Positions 17,812 to 27,522 of a stretch of DNA of 64,000 nucleotides are shown one piece after another. Position 1 is the first letter of the stretch. Each line of letters begins with the position of its first letter. The stretch is from Rhodospirillales bacterium (GTDB lineage: Bacteria > Pseudomonadota > Alphaproteobacteria > Acetobacterales > Acetobacteraceae), in assembly GCA_025352665.1 (NCBI GenBank), contig JANXSM010000172.1, positions 1-64,000 of the forward strand, given 5' to 3'. The translations under genes were made by a program, and so were the position numbers. The notes below the pieces were generated by a model. It did not search any database, was not told the origin of the DNA, and was given only the letters and a program-made list of their open reading frames with translations.

Positions 17812-18846
17812 CTACGGCGCGCGGTTGCGCAGCACACGCTGCAGGTCGGTCTCGATCAACGCCACATGCGGCGGCGAAATCTGCTCCACCGCCTCCCGCC
17901 AGTCCACGATACCACCGACCTTGGTGGGGTTGTCGCGCAGCAATTCGCGTTTGATGAAGGGAAAGCCTGCGCCCAGCAAGTGGCGCCACAGGTCCGAGGT
18001 CGGGTTCAGCGGCACGTTGGTCGTGTAGTAGCCCCGCAGCAGCATCGCCTGGCGGCGGCGGATCTCAAGCAGCGGATCACGGCTGCTGTCACCCAGGCTC
18101 TCTGCGACATCGGCAACCGTCTCGCGGATCAGGGTGGAATACGGCCACACCGCGGCGCAGTGGACGCCAAAGCGGATCATCCACTGGGTGAGTCCCAGTT
18201 CGTAGCGGTTGACGATCCAGATCTTGCTGGCCACAGGGCGCACGCGCGACCAAAAAGCCGACCACGCTGGGTTGCGCAACAATGCGCCGCTGGCGACCAG
18301 AAAAAACGACTGCAGATGATAGCGGCCCTGCCAGCTGTCGGTCGCACCCCATAGATCGGCCTCACCAAAATCGATGCGGCCGAGCAGATCATCCAGCGGC
18401 AGCAGCGGACCATAGACGCTGTCGTTGGCGATGATCAGCATGTCCGTGTTGGCGCGGGGCAGGCCGAAATGCTCCATCCCGTCCCGCATGGCGCCAAAAT
18501 CATAGCCGATGTTGCGGCGGACCAGGATGCCCGCGCAAAGCGGTTTGATCGCTTCCATCGCTTCCGGCTGCAGCTTTTCCGCGTTGGAGACGAACAGCAC
18601 CGAGCAGCCGATGTCCTGAAGAGCGGCAAGATACTGGCGTACATAGGGCTGCACGGCGCCCCGCCCGTCGAAATGCACGAACAGGGCGACGCGGGCGCCA
18701 AGCGTGGGCCCACCCTCCGGCCAGCTGAGCACCGCCTGCGAATTGGTGCGCGTGTGGCTGAGCAGGAACATCAGCCACGGAATGATGCGCCATTTCAGCT
18801 GGCGATACGGCATGACCGCGAGCCGGCGTAGGGTGGTTCTCAACAT
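17812..18846 (-). CDS. RgpF-like glycan biosynthesis protein
   Basis: 344 residues from the ATG at 18846, seven bases after the preceding gene; the frame is open further to 18903. The sequence ARVALFVHFDGRGAVQPYVRQYL, LVRRNIGYDFGAMRDGM, LIIANDSVYGPL and GATDSWQGRYHLQSFFLVAS is the signature of the RgpF family (rhamnan/rhamnose-glucose polysaccharide synthesis protein F). These proteins occur in O-antigen and capsule clusters and are thought to act as glycosyltransferases. It ends a three-gene minus-strand run with two methyltransferase proteins, so a methylated surface glycan or flagellar glycan is a fair guess. Confidence 0.8.
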   Translation of the reverse strand: MLRTTLRRLAVMPYRQLKWRIIPWLMFLLSHTRTNSQAVLSWPEGGPTLGARVALFVHFDGRGAVQPYVRQYLAALQDIGCSVLFVSNAEKLQPEAMEAIKPLCAGILVRRNIGYDFGAMRDGMEHFGLPRANTDMLIIANDSVYGPLLPLDDLLGRIDFGEADLWGATDSWQGRYHLQSFFLVASGALLRNPAWSAFWSRVRPVASKIWIVNRYELGLTQWMIRFGVHCAAVWPYSTLIRETVADVAESLGDSSRDPLLEIRRRQAMLLRGYYTTNVPLNPTSDLWRHLLGAGFPFIKRELLRDNPTKVGGIVDWREAVEQISPPHVALIETDLQRVLRNRAP

Positions 18847-18853
18847 TGGGGCC

Positions 18854-20659
18854 TCACGCGCTTCTACAGAGATCGACGAGGTCGTCGGGCATGGTCTGGG
18901 CAAACGGCCCGGTGGTGGCGGTTCGGCACAGGCTCACCGCGGCCCCAGCATCGCCTGCGGCCAGCAACGCGTGGGTTTCGCCGCGCAGCGCGGACCAGTA
19001 CAGACCTGGATCCGGCGCGAGGTCGCGCAAAAGCTGCTTGCGAACGGCAGCGAAGCCCTGTTGCGCCCGGGCGGCATCGCCGCCTGGCTGCAGGTCGATC
19101 ATGGCCTGGGCGAACATCACATCCCGAATATTTGTTGTCGGATGGCAACCGTGGGTGCGGCTGACCGCCTGGGCCAAGGAAAAATGGCCGGCGTTGACCA
19201 GGCTGACAAACACGCGGTCGACCAGCGGCTGGCGGCGCGTGCGGTCGGCGGTCACGCGGGCAAGCCTGCCTGCCACATCCGGTGCCGCGGCGGCCGCCCG
19301 GCACAGCAGCGCCTCGGCTGTAGCCACCCAGACGAGGTCTTCGCTCATCGCGTCTTCCATGGCGAGTTCACCGGTGGCACGACGCAGCCGGCGGGCGGCC
19401 TCGGCAGCACAATCCAGCTTTTGCGTAAGTTCCGGGCGCGGCCCCCCCCCGGCCAGCGCACACATCGCATCGGCATAAAGGATCGCCGCAAGATTGAGCG
19501 GTACCAGCTCGACCATGCGCGCAAGGCTGCAGGCTGCAGTCTCGGCAGGAAGCCTGAGGAGCCCGTCGAGATCGAGCCCGAAGCGGCTGCGGCACAAGGC
19601 GGCCACGCGCGGGCGTACCCGCGCGGCCTGGGCAAAATCACCATCGTTGGCGGCCTCGAACAAGGCACGCCCGGCGAATCCCAGCGCCAGGTCAAGATCC
19701 TCCCCCGGCTCCTTGCTGCGCTGTTCAAGATAATCGCGCAGGCTGCGGCGCAGCATCGCCCGATCCTCCTCCAACGACAGCGGATTCATGGACGCGTAGG
19801 CCACCAGGGAGCAGCCATCGTGCTCGACGCGAATATGGCTGAACCCAACCTCGGCCAACAGCCGTTCCAAACTGGCGCGGCTCTGGAACACCACGTGAAG
19901 CCCCGGCGAAAGCAGCGCCACCAGCTGTCCCTCGGGTGTGGCAGGCGCCAGCGCGCAGGCGTCGGGGGTGGTCAGCGCGAGCACACCGCCCGGCGACAGC
20001 ACCTTCTTCAGCGTGGCCAGAAACGCGGCAGGACAGGGTACATGCTCAATCGTCTCCGCGGTCATCACCACGTCGCAGCGCCCGTGCAACTCCGGCTCAT
20101 CGTCGCTAAGCAGACGCGACGCGATCGGCAGGCCTAGCCGGTCGCGGCCGAGCGCTGCGATCTGCGCGGGGTCGATGCCCTGGCCCGACCAGCCCTTGGC
20201 ACGCCGGGCGAAGTCCAGACCAAACCCGAAACCGCACCCGACATCGAGATAGTGGCTGCCGGCGGGGCGCTGGATCCGCGCAATCGGGTTGCACAGCTGA
20301 CCAAGGCCCGCGCCCTGCTGTACATAGAGCGAGTCACGGCCGCGGGTGAGCATTTCGTCCTGGCCGTAATCCTCATCCTGCTCCTGCTCGTAAAAGCGGC
20401 AGGTGCAATCCGGGCACGAAACCACGCTCCACCGTTGGCTCGCCCGATGCAGCGGCTTGGAATCAACCTCGAGGATCCGGGACTTCGAACCGGCCGCACC
20501 GCAGTTCGGGCAATCGATGGTAACCGCCAAAGGTGTCTGCAGCCATCGCACCACCGGCGGCGTCGTGGTGGGGTGATCGGCCGTGGTGGGGGCGCCGACG
20601 GCGGTCACCAGATCGCGCAACCGGCCGAACAGCCCGCGCGCGGCCGAGGCCGCGCTCAT
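18854..20659 (-). CDS. class I SAM-dependent methyltransferase with N-terminal zinc ribbon
   Basis: 601 residues from the ATG at 20659, which overlaps the upstream stop by four bases (ATGA). Residues about 49-95 hold two CPxC pairs (DCPNCG and SCPDCTC) typical of a zinc ribbon. A class I methyltransferase domain follows: motif I YLDVGCGFGFG, then VVMTAETIEHVPCPAAFL and LSPGGVLALTTPD. The last 270 residues are helical and Ala-rich, TPR-like, without a named domain. It is translationally coupled to the methyltransferase-glycosyltransferase gene upstream. Target unknown; context points to glycan methylation. Confidence 0.75.
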   Translation of the reverse strand: MSAASAARGLFGRLRDLVTAVGAPTTADHPTTTPPVVRWLQTPLAVTIDCPNCGAAGSKSRILEVDSKPLHRASQRWSVVSCPDCTCRFYEQEQDEDYGQDEMLTRGRDSLYVQQGAGLGQLCNPIARIQRPAGSHYLDVGCGFGFGLDFARRAKGWSGQGIDPAQIAALGRDRLGLPIASRLLSDDEPELHGRCDVVMTAETIEHVPCPAAFLATLKKVLSPGGVLALTTPDACALAPATPEGQLVALLSPGLHVVFQSRASLERLLAEVGFSHIRVEHDGCSLVAYASMNPLSLEEDRAMLRRSLRDYLEQRSKEPGEDLDLALGFAGRALFEAANDGDFAQAARVRPRVAALCRSRFGLDLDGLLRLPAETAACSLARMVELVPLNLAAILYADAMCALAGGGPRPELTQKLDCAAEAARRLRRATGELAMEDAMSEDLVWVATAEALLCRAAAAAPDVAGRLARVTADRTRRQPLVDRVFVSLVNAGHFSLAQAVSRTHGCHPTTNIRDVMFAQAMIDLQPGGDAARAQQGFAAVRKQLLRDLAPDPGLYWSALRGETHALLAAGDAGAAVSLCRTATTGPFAQTMPDDLVDLCRSA

Positions 20660-22437
20660 ACTCCCGAAACGGCCTCGGGTCGCTCGTGCTCCAGCACAAC
20701 CACCGTGCCGAGGTCGGCGGGAGCGGCAGACAAATCCGGCAGGTCGATGGCGGGGGCAGCGAGATCGCCCAGCTCCGGCACCCGCGCCAGCAAGGCGGCG
20801 TGCAGCGCCTCGCGCCGCGTCCACAGACTGCGATACCATTCCAGCCGCGCCGTCATCTGGTAGGCAAGCATCCGCTCCTGCGCCACGTAGCTGCGGGCAG
20901 CTTCCGCCATCGCAAGCGCTGCCGGCGGATCGGCCAGCAGGGCCAGCAGACGCCGCTGCAATTCGGCGGCATCGTGGAACACCACCCCGGTCTGGCGATC
21001 CTTGATCACGCTGCCATAGACGATCGGGCTGGCCACCGCACACACCCGGTGCGCCGCGGCCTCGAGGAACTTGAGGTCGGATTTGCAGCGGTTGAACGGC
21101 GTATCCGCCAGCGGCATGAACGACAGCTCGCAGCGGCCAAGCAGGTCCTGATAGGTGCTGTAGTCGCACAGCGGCGTGAAATTCTTGTGCGGCGTGTCCA
21201 GCGCATCGAAGAACGCCTGGTCGTTCACCACCTCGAAATGCAGCCGCGGTCCGGCGATCTCCGCCACCGCATTGAGGGCCGCGATAAACTCAGGCCATTC
21301 GTTCTGCCGGTTGATGCCGGCGAACAGCATCGTCATCCGGTCGGCATCGCCAAAATTGCGCGCCAAGGGAATGCGCGCGATGGCGTTCGGGAACACCGCG
21401 ATCTCGCTGTTCTCGCGGCCGAGCACCTCGGCCAGCGGCATCGTGCTGGTCTGCAGCGCATGCATGGCGCGGAAATTCTGAATGTCCGGCCGCTGCAGCA
21501 CGGGAATGTAGTCGGGATGATCGTCGAACTCGCACACCACCACATAGCCAAGCGCGATCAGCTGGCGCACCGGCACCAGGCCTTCCTCGCCGGCGAGCAG
21601 GGGGCGGTGGAAGATGAATATCTTGGGACTCGCCACGTCCAGATGCGGCATGTCGTTGCCTTGCACCACCAGGCTGAACACCTCCGGCAAGGTCGCCAGC
21701 GCCGCCATAGGCTCGATCACCCGCACGTCGCTCACACCGCCGACCGGCTCCAGAATGGTGGACAACACGTTGATCCGCTCGACCGGCCGCTCCAGTGCGC
21801 GCCAGACATGCTGCAGCGGCGAGGCCCGGCGGTAGTACTCGCCAGAATCGATGCCAAGCGCGCGCAGCCCGGGCTCCAGATCCTGGATGAATTTCTGGCA
21901 TTCCGCGCCATCGAACACACGAGCGGACACGTCATGCGGCGAGAGCCCCGCGTCGATGATCGCCTTCTGGCTGGTCTCGAAGGTGAACCAGCGCAAATGC
22001 GAATGGTCGAACAGGCCCATCGGCTCATAGCTCCAGCCGCCGCGCAGCAGGCGAGCGGCGAAGCTCCAATGTTCCACGTTGGGCATGCAGATGAGCACCA
22101 CGCCGCCGGGGTTGAGCAAGGCGGCCTGTCGCTTCAGCACCGTCCACGGATCCTGCATATGCTCCAGCACGTCGCCGTAGATGATGCAGTCGAATTTCTG
22201 CTCGCCAAACGGGGCGGGGTTGGTGGTCACGTCCACCTGGGCCACATGATCGAGGCGGCTCGCCGCGACACGGGCCGAATCGGGGTCCATCTCGATGCCG
22301 AAATATTTCACTCCGGGGTTGCGCCGCCGGTATTCGATGGCCGTGGCCGCCGTGCCGCAGCCGACGTCCAGGACAGTCCGGGCGGTCAGCGGGATGCGGC
22401 TCAGCAGGTCAGGGTTGGCGGCGTCGGGATACATCAT
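20656..22437 (-). CDS. fusion of SAM methyltransferase and glycosyltransferase
   Basis: 593 residues. Residues 1-190 are a class I methyltransferase: VLDVGCGTAATAIEYRRR (motif I), FDCIIYGDVLEHMQDPW, and LLNPGGVVLICMPNVEHW, with the HLRWFT segment common in sugar methyltransferases. From about residue 260 a glycosyltransferase-like domain begins, with a rolling alpha/beta pattern (DDHPDYIPVLQRPD, LFAGINRQNEWPEF) and a C-terminal half FNRCKSDLKFLEAAAHRVCAV-like segment, where GT4 enzymes bind the nucleotide sugar. It heads the run that continues with the zinc-ribbon methyltransferase and RgpF-like genes. Confidence 0.75.
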   Translation of the reverse strand: MMYPDAANPDLLSRIPLTARTVLDVGCGTAATAIEYRRRNPGVKYFGIEMDPDSARVAASRLDHVAQVDVTTNPAPFGEQKFDCIIYGDVLEHMQDPWTVLKRQAALLNPGGVVLICMPNVEHWSFAARLLRGGWSYEPMGLFDHSHLRWFTFETSQKAIIDAGLSPHDVSARVFDGAECQKFIQDLEPGLRALGIDSGEYYRRASPLQHVWRALERPVERINVLSTILEPVGGVSDVRVIEPMAALATLPEVFSLVVQGNDMPHLDVASPKIFIFHRPLLAGEEGLVPVRQLIALGYVVVCEFDDHPDYIPVLQRPDIQNFRAMHALQTSTMPLAEVLGRENSEIAVFPNAIARIPLARNFGDADRMTMLFAGINRQNEWPEFIAALNAVAEIAGPRLHFEVVNDQAFFDALDTPHKNFTPLCDYSTYQDLLGRCELSFMPLADTPFNRCKSDLKFLEAAAHRVCAVASPIVYGSVIKDRQTGVVFHDAAELQRRLLALLADPPAALAMAEAARSYVAQERMLAYQMTARLEWYRSLWTRREALHAALLARVPELGDLAAPAIDLPDLSAAPADLGTVVVLEHERPEAVSGV

Positions 22438-22574
22438 CGGGCAGCGAGCCTTTCAAGCTTCGAAAGCGTCTTGTCTGTGCAGTGTCATCAGCGGGCAGTT
22501 TCATCGGTGCGGCAGTTGCAGCGGATCGGGTGTCTCTAGCAGGAACGGTCCGGGATCCGCGCGTCAGTTCTACG

Positions 22575-23903
22575 TCAGGGCGCGATTTCGGCCAGCATTC
22601 CCCGCCCGACCGCGTGATACGAGAACCCGGTTTGCCGCATTGCGACCGGATCGTAAATATTGCGCAGGTCCACAAGCACCGACCCGCGCATGGTCGATTT
22701 CAGCCGAGAGGGCGAAATCGCCCGGAATTCGTTCCATTCCGTAATCACCACCAGAACATCGGCTCCCTGTGCTGCGTCCAGTGCATTGCGGCAGTAGACC
22801 ACCTCGGGCGGCAGCAACGGGCGGGCCTGGTCCATGCCCTCGGGGTCGAAGGCGCGCACGCTGGCACCTTCCTCCACCAGTCGCGCCACGATGGGGATCG
22901 AGGGCGCATCGCGCATGTCGTCGGTCTCGGGTTTGAAGGTGAGGCCGAATACGGCGATGGTCAGCCCATCCACCGAGCCGCCGCAGGCCGCGATCACGCG
23001 CTTGGCCATGCCGGCCTTGCGGGCGTCGTTGACGGATACCACGGTTTCGACCAGCCGGGTCGGAGCGCCGGCGTCCTGGGCGATGCGCATCAGCGCCAAC
23101 GTGTCCTTGGGAAAGCACGAGCCACCGAAGCCAGGCCCAGGGTGGAGGAACTTGCGCCCGATCCGGCCATCGAGCCCGATGCCACGCGCCACGTCATGAA
23201 CATCCGCCCCAACCCGCTCGCACAGATCGGCCATTTCGTTGATGAAGGTGACCTTCATGGCGAGAAACGCGTTGGCAGCGTATTTGATCAGCTCCGCGGT
23301 CTCGATGCCGGTGAACACGATCGGCGCCTCGATCAGATACAGCGGCCGATACAGCCGCCGCAGCACCTCCTGCGCACGCAGGCTCTCGCAGCCGATCACC
23401 ACCCGGTCCGGCCGCATGAAGTCGCCGATCGCATTGCCCTCGCGCAGGAACTCCGGGTTGGAGGCAACGTCGAATTCCAGATCCGGCCGCACCCGGCGCA
23501 AAATCTCCGAGATGCGCCGGCCGGTGCCCACCGGCACGGTGGATTTCGTCACGATTACGGCACCTTGCGTGGCAGCCAGTGCCACCTGCTCCACGGCTGC
23601 ATAGACATAGGTGAGGTCGGCATGCCCGTCGCCGCGCCGCGCCGGCGTGCCCACCGCAATGAACACGGCTTCGGACTCAGGCACCGCCGCGGCAAGGTCG
23701 CCGGTGAAGGCAAGCCTGCCGGCGGCGACATTCTCGGCCACCAGCTTCTCCAGCCCGGGTTCGAAAATCGGCATCCGGCCCGCCTGCAGCGCCGCAAGTT
23801 TCGCGGGATCGGCCTCTACCACGATGACATCCACGCCAAACTCGGCAAAGCAGGCACCCGACACCAGGCCCACGTAGCCGCCACCGATCATCGCAATGCG
23901 CAT
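22575..23903 (-). CDS. ugd: UDP-glucose 6-dehydrogenase
   Basis: 442 residues from the ATG at 23903, with AAGAGAG upstream. The Rossmann fold begins MRIAMIGGGYVGLVSGACFAE (NAD binding). The catalytic cysteine lies in GGSCFPKDTLAL, with the conserved lysine in YAANAFLAMKVTFINE. The C-terminal UDP-binding domain contains VFGLTFKPETDDMRDAPS. It oxidises UDP-glucose to UDP-glucuronate, a precursor for acidic exopolysaccharides or O-antigen. It belongs with the downstream glycan genes, though a 137-base gap separates them. Confidence 0.94.
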   Translation of the reverse strand: MRIAMIGGGYVGLVSGACFAEFGVDVIVVEADPAKLAALQAGRMPIFEPGLEKLVAENVAAGRLAFTGDLAAAVPESEAVFIAVGTPARRGDGHADLTYVYAAVEQVALAATQGAVIVTKSTVPVGTGRRISEILRRVRPDLEFDVASNPEFLREGNAIGDFMRPDRVVIGCESLRAQEVLRRLYRPLYLIEAPIVFTGIETAELIKYAANAFLAMKVTFINEMADLCERVGADVHDVARGIGLDGRIGRKFLHPGPGFGGSCFPKDTLALMRIAQDAGAPTRLVETVVSVNDARKAGMAKRVIAACGGSVDGLTIAVFGLTFKPETDDMRDAPSIPIVARLVEEGASVRAFDPEGMDQARPLLPPEVVYCRNALDAAQGADVLVVITEWNEFRAISPSRLKSTMRGSVLVDLRNIYDPVAMRQTGFSYHAVGRGMLAEIAP

Positions 23904-23984
23904 GTGCCGCTCTCTTGGAGGAAGCCGGAGACACAGCACAAAACGATGGGCGTGGCCATCGCGAGTCCGATTAGTGCAGTTTTG

Positions 23985-24416
23985 TCACAGATCTGCACCA
24001 AAGCGGCTCCCGCGGGCCAACTCGTCCAACGCGAGTTGATCGCGGCGATCGGTCTCGCCCTGGGCGGCCGCGTCACGCCGCTGGATCAGGGATTCAACCG
24101 CCTCGTGCGCCGAACGTGCCACTGTCAGCCGGGCCCGCGCCAGGCTGCACGCCTCGTCGGCCCGCCCCGCCCGCGCTCTTGCCTCATCCGTGGCAGCCCG
24201 GCCGCGCGGCAGCCATCGCGCGAAGGCCTCCACCGCGCCGTCATCGGCGTCGAGCCGGCTCGCGACCGCCATCTCCTCGGCAATCGCCGCTTCGGCGCGG
24301 CGGACGGCGGCCAGGGCCGCCTGCATCTGGGCTTCATGCGCCACGAGGTCGGCACGCGCGGTGTCGACGGCTGTTTTGCGTAACCGCAGAACGGTCTGCA
24401 GGGGGTCTCGGCTCAT
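23985..24416 (-). CDS. fliJ: FliJ-like flagellar export chaperone
   Basis: 143 residues, almost entirely helical coiled coil rich in Ala, Arg and Glu (HEAQMQAALAAVRRAEAAIAEE), the normal size for FliJ. It starts four bases after fliI, the standard order. FliJ joins the FliI ring to FlhA and handles export substrates or chaperones. Sequence identity in this family is low, so the call rests on size, coiled coil and position. Confidence 0.75.
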   Translation of the reverse strand: MSRDPLQTVLRLRKTAVDTARADLVAHEAQMQAALAAVRRAEAAIAEEMAVASRLDADDGAVEAFARWLPRGRAATDEARARAGRADEACSLARARLTVARSAHEAVESLIQRRDAAAQGETDRRDQLALDELARGSRFGADL

Positions 24417-24420
24417 AGGA

Positions 24421-25824
24421 TCAGTTCACCTCGTGGGTTTCGAGTGCGGCGCGCAGAAGGTCGAAACTCTCGTCCAGCGAACTGCGTTCGCCCTTGCCCT
24501 GGCGCAGCATCGCCTCGATCGCGGGTGCGATCCGCAAGGCCTCGTCCACCGCCGGGTCGGTGCCTGCGCGATAGGCGCCGAGCCGGACGAGATCGGCCAT
24601 ATCGGCCTGCAGCGCGAGGATGCCGCGGGCGCGACGGGTGAGCGCGTTCTCGGCGGACGAATTGCAGCCGGGCACGGTGCGCGACATCGAACGCAGCACA
24701 TCGACCGCAGGATATCGGCCCGCCTCGCCGATCTTGCGATCCATGATGACGTGGCCGTCCAGAATGCCGCGCACCGCATCGGCCACCGGTTCATTGTGGT
24801 CGTCACCCTCCACCAGAACGGTGAACAGGCCGGTGATCTGCCCGGCACCCTCGGGCCGATCCAGCCCGGGTCCGGCGCGTTCCAGCAGGCGCGGCAGCTC
24901 GGCGAACACGCTGGGCGGATAGCCGCGGGTGGCCGGCGGCTCACCGGCGGACAGCCCGATTTCCCGCAAGGCGAGGCAGAAGCGGGTTACGCTGTCCATC
25001 ATCAGCAACACGCTGCGACCCTTGTCGCGAAAGTGTTCGGCCACTGTCATCGCAGCATAGGCGGCCTCGCGGCGCATCAGCGGCGGCTGGTCGGACGTCG
25101 CGATCACCACCACGGAGCGAGCGAGGCCCGCAGCACCCAGATCGTCTTCCAGGAACTCGCGCACTTCGCGGCCGCGCTCGCCCACCAGCGCCAGAACCGC
25201 CACGTCGCACTCGGTATGTTGCGCAAGCATCGCCATCAAGGTGGATTTGCCGACACCGGACCCCGCGAACAGGCCCAGGCGCTGGCCCTGGCGACAGGTG
25301 GTGAAGCTGTTCATCACCCGTACCCCCAAATCCAGCCGGGGGCCCAGGCGGGCGCGGCGTGTTGGTTCCAAGGGAGTTGCACGCACAGGTTGTGCAGATG
25401 TCCCGCGGGGCAGGGGGCCGTGCCCGTCCATCGGCCGGCCAAGCGGATCGACGACCCGGCCGATCCAACCGTCATCGACATGCAACCGCGCCCCGCCGGC
25501 AGCACCCGCGCGGCCAAGCGGCAGGTGGCAAGGCAGCCACGCAAGCCCGCCCGGCCCCAGCCCGGTGGTCGGACCGAACGCCATGGCACGGGCGACATCG
25601 CCATGAAATCCAACGATTTCTGAGGTGACATCGACGCCATCGCGAGCGCGAACGAAGAACCGGTCGCCCACGCCAAGGGCGTGAGAGAGGCCCTGTACTT
25701 CGATGCAAAGGCCGGAAATGGCGGTGATCTGCCCTTCGAAGTGGAGCGGCGTGAGCTCCGCAATGGCGGCCTGTGCCGCTTCCCATCGCTTTGGCGCCGG
25801 CATTTCACGCATACGAGTTCTCAT
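24421..25824 (-). CDS. fliI: flagellum-specific ATP synthase FliI
   Basis: 467 residues from the ATG at 25824; ATGs at 25812 and 25803 are alternatives. F1-beta-like core: Walker A LFAGSGVGKSTLM, then LVGERGREVREFLEDDLG, the Walker B region SVLLMMDSVTRFCLALREIGL, and RGYPPSVFAELPRLLERAG. The C-terminus ends RSSLDESFDLLRAAL. FliI powers substrate unloading in flagellar type III export. The gene is divergent from ctrA, with an AT-rich spacer of about 110 bases holding both promoters. Confidence 0.95.
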   Translation of the reverse strand: MRTRMREMPAPKRWEAAQAAIAELTPLHFEGQITAISGLCIEVQGLSHALGVGDRFFVRARDGVDVTSEIVGFHGDVARAMAFGPTTGLGPGGLAWLPCHLPLGRAGAAGGARLHVDDGWIGRVVDPLGRPMDGHGPLPRGTSAQPVRATPLEPTRRARLGPRLDLGVRVMNSFTTCRQGQRLGLFAGSGVGKSTLMAMLAQHTECDVAVLALVGERGREVREFLEDDLGAAGLARSVVVIATSDQPPLMRREAAYAAMTVAEHFRDKGRSVLLMMDSVTRFCLALREIGLSAGEPPATRGYPPSVFAELPRLLERAGPGLDRPEGAGQITGLFTVLVEGDDHNEPVADAVRGILDGHVIMDRKIGEAGRYPAVDVLRSMSRTVPGCNSSAENALTRRARGILALQADMADLVRLGAYRAGTDPAVDEALRIAPAIEAMLRQGKGERSSLDESFDLLRAALETHEVN

Positions 25825-25931
25825 TTTCCGAGACGAGATGATTAAAAATGATAACGCTAAATCATGAAAATTCGGTGGATACCCGTGCACTCAGATGGTA
25901 TAAGACAACTCAAGGTAGCAAATAAGAGCAA

Positions 25932-26669
25932 ATCAAGCGCGTTCTCCTTGTAGAAGATGATCTGACTGCAGCTCGCGGGATATCTCTCATGCTGAAATCA
26001 GGCGGGGCGGTCGTCGATGAAGCCGACACTGGCGAGGAAGCTCTCGAACTCGTGCGTCACTACGATTACGACATCGTGGTGCTCGACCTCATGTTGCCGG
26101 ACATGGAAGGCTATGATGTGGTTCGCCGCATGCGGGCCGGCCGGATCGACGTGCCGGTGCTCATTCTCTCCGGCCTGTCGCGCCCGCAGGCGAAGGTGAA
26201 GGGTCTTGGCGCCGGTGCCGACGACTTCATCACCAAGCCGTTCGACAAGGCCGAGCTGATCGCCCGGATGCAGGCCATCGTCCGCCGCAGCAAGGGCTTC
26301 AGCCAACCCAGCCTGCGGGTCGGCACTCTTCGTCTCAACCTCGACAGCCGCGAAGTGCTGGCTGGGGACAAGCAGATCCATCTGACCGGCAAGGAATACG
26401 CGATCCTCGAGCTGCTCGTGCTCCGCAAGGGCATGGTTCTCACCAAGGAGGCGTTCCTCAACCACCTCTACGGGGGTATGGACGAGCCGGAGATGAAGAT
26501 CATCGACGTGTTCATCTGCAAGCTGCGCAAAAAACTGCAGCAGGCCGGCGTAGAAAATCTGATCGGCACGGTGTGGGGCCGTGGCTACATGCTGCGCGAG
26601 CCCAATGGCGAATCAGCCTTCGCCGACCCGCTGCCGGCCCCCACCGCGCGCACGCTGACGGCCGCCTGA
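25932..26669 (+). CDS. ctrA: cell-cycle response regulator CtrA, start codon non-canonical
   Basis: OmpR-type regulator. The receiver reads RVLLVEDD at the front, has the phosphoacceptor in [18 protein letters not shown], and [12 protein letters not shown]. The winged helix contains [19 protein letters not shown] and [23 protein letters not shown], nearly invariant among CtrA proteins. The frame is open from 25926, yet the first ATG is at 25989, inside the receiver after its first strand and acidic pocket. Between 25926 and 25989 there is no ATG, GTG or TTG, so I place the start at ATC 25932. In other alphaproteobacteria CtrA activates flagellar and division genes. Confidence 0.88.
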   Translation: MKRVLLVEDDLTAARGISLMLKSGGAVVDEADTGEEALELVRHYDYDIVVLDLMLPDMEGYDVVRRMRAGRIDVPVLILSGLSRPQAKVKGLGAGADDFITKPFDKAELIARMQAIVRRSKGFSQPSLRVGTLRLNLDSREVLAGDKQIHLTGKEYAILELLVLRKGMVLTKEAFLNHLYGGMDEPEMKIIDVFICKLRKKLQQAGVENLIGTVWGRGYMLREPNGESAFADPLPAPTARTLTAA

Positions 26670-26714
26670 CTCCGGCTCTGCCGGTCATAAATCTCTTCAT
26701 GCCGGCAGTCGGAG
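26670..26714. terminator. hairpin between convergent ctrA and nadK
   Basis: CTCCG...CTGCCGG pairs with CCGGCAG.CGGAG across a 17-base AT-rich loop in the gap between the two convergent genes. No long T-run is present, so it is a candidate bidirectional terminator only. Confidence 0.4.
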
Positions 26715-26718
26715 CGCG

Positions 26719-27516
26719 TCAGACGGTAAACTGTTCGGCCAGATTCCGCTCGGACAGTCCCTGGTCGGGGTCGAACAGAATACGCGCCTGGATCGACCGG
26801 TCTTCACTGACAGCAACCGAAACCACGTCGCGGACTTCGCGGGCGTCAGCCACCGCGGCCACGGGCCGCTTCTCGGCCTCCAGAACCTCGAACAGAACCT
26901 CGGCGCTGCTGGGCAGCAGCGCGCCGCGCCAGCGTCGCGGCCGAAATGCGCTGATCGGCGTCAACGGCAAAAGATTGGCAGACAGCGGCACGATCGGCCC
27001 ATGGGCACTGAGATTGTATGCGGTCGACCCAGCAGGGGTGGACACCAGAATTCCGTCACAGATCAACTCGGCCAGCCGCACCCGACCGTCCACGGTGATG
27101 CGGATCTTGGCCGCCTGGCGCAGCTCGCGCAGCAGCGACACCTCGTTCAACGCAAGTGCCTCTTCAACCCGGCCGGTGCTGGTCACAGCGCTCATGCGCA
27201 GCGGGTGCAATACCGCGGGCTGTGCACGGCCGAGCCGAGCGATCAGGTCGTCCTCGTCGAAATTGTTCATCATGAACCCGACCGAGCCGCAGTTCATGCC
27301 ATAGACGGGAATGTTGCGGCCGAGGAACCGGTGCAGCGTCTCTAGCATGAAGCCGTCCCCACCCAACGCCACGATGACCTCGGCTTTTTCCAGCGTACAA
27401 TTGCCGTAACGTTCAATCAGCCTGGCACAACTCTCCTGCGCCAGTGGGGTCATCGATGCCGTGAACGCCACTGTGGTGAACTTCGATATCGCCGGCAGCT
27501 CGAGCGTGTCCGTCAC
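26719..27516 (-). CDS. nadK: NAD kinase
   Basis: 265 residues. The GGDG motif ([18 protein letters not shown]) and the catalytic NE motif ([11 protein letters not shown]) are intact, followed by [24 protein letters not shown], where the family normally has SAGGP. It phosphorylates NAD to NADP. It starts six bases after the small membrane-protein gene, so these are likely cotranscribed. Nothing links it functionally to the flagellar genes around it. Confidence 0.93.
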   Translation of the reverse strand: MTDTLELPAISKFTTVAFTASMTPLAQESCARLIERYGNCTLEKAEVIVALGGDGFMLETLHRFLGRNIPVYGMNCGSVGFMMNNFDEDDLIARLGRAQPAVLHPLRMSAVTSTGRVEEALALNEVSLLRELRQAAKIRITVDGRVRLAELICDGILVSTPAGSTAYNLSAHGPIVPLSANLLPLTPISAFRPRRWRGALLPSSAEVLFEVLEAEKRPVAAVADAREVRDVVSVAVSEDRSIQARILFDPDQGLSERNLAEQFTV

Positions 27517-27522
27517 CTGCGG

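Noticed and set aside
20533-22539. 668-codon open frame antisense to the methyltransferase genes
   Set aside because: His/Arg/Gln-rich translation without domains, a typical shadow in high-GC DNA; the opposite strand holds genuine motifs.
22482-24383. 633-codon open frame antisense to ugd and fliJ
   Set aside because: Composition is that of a reverse-complement shadow; ugd motifs on the other strand are complete.
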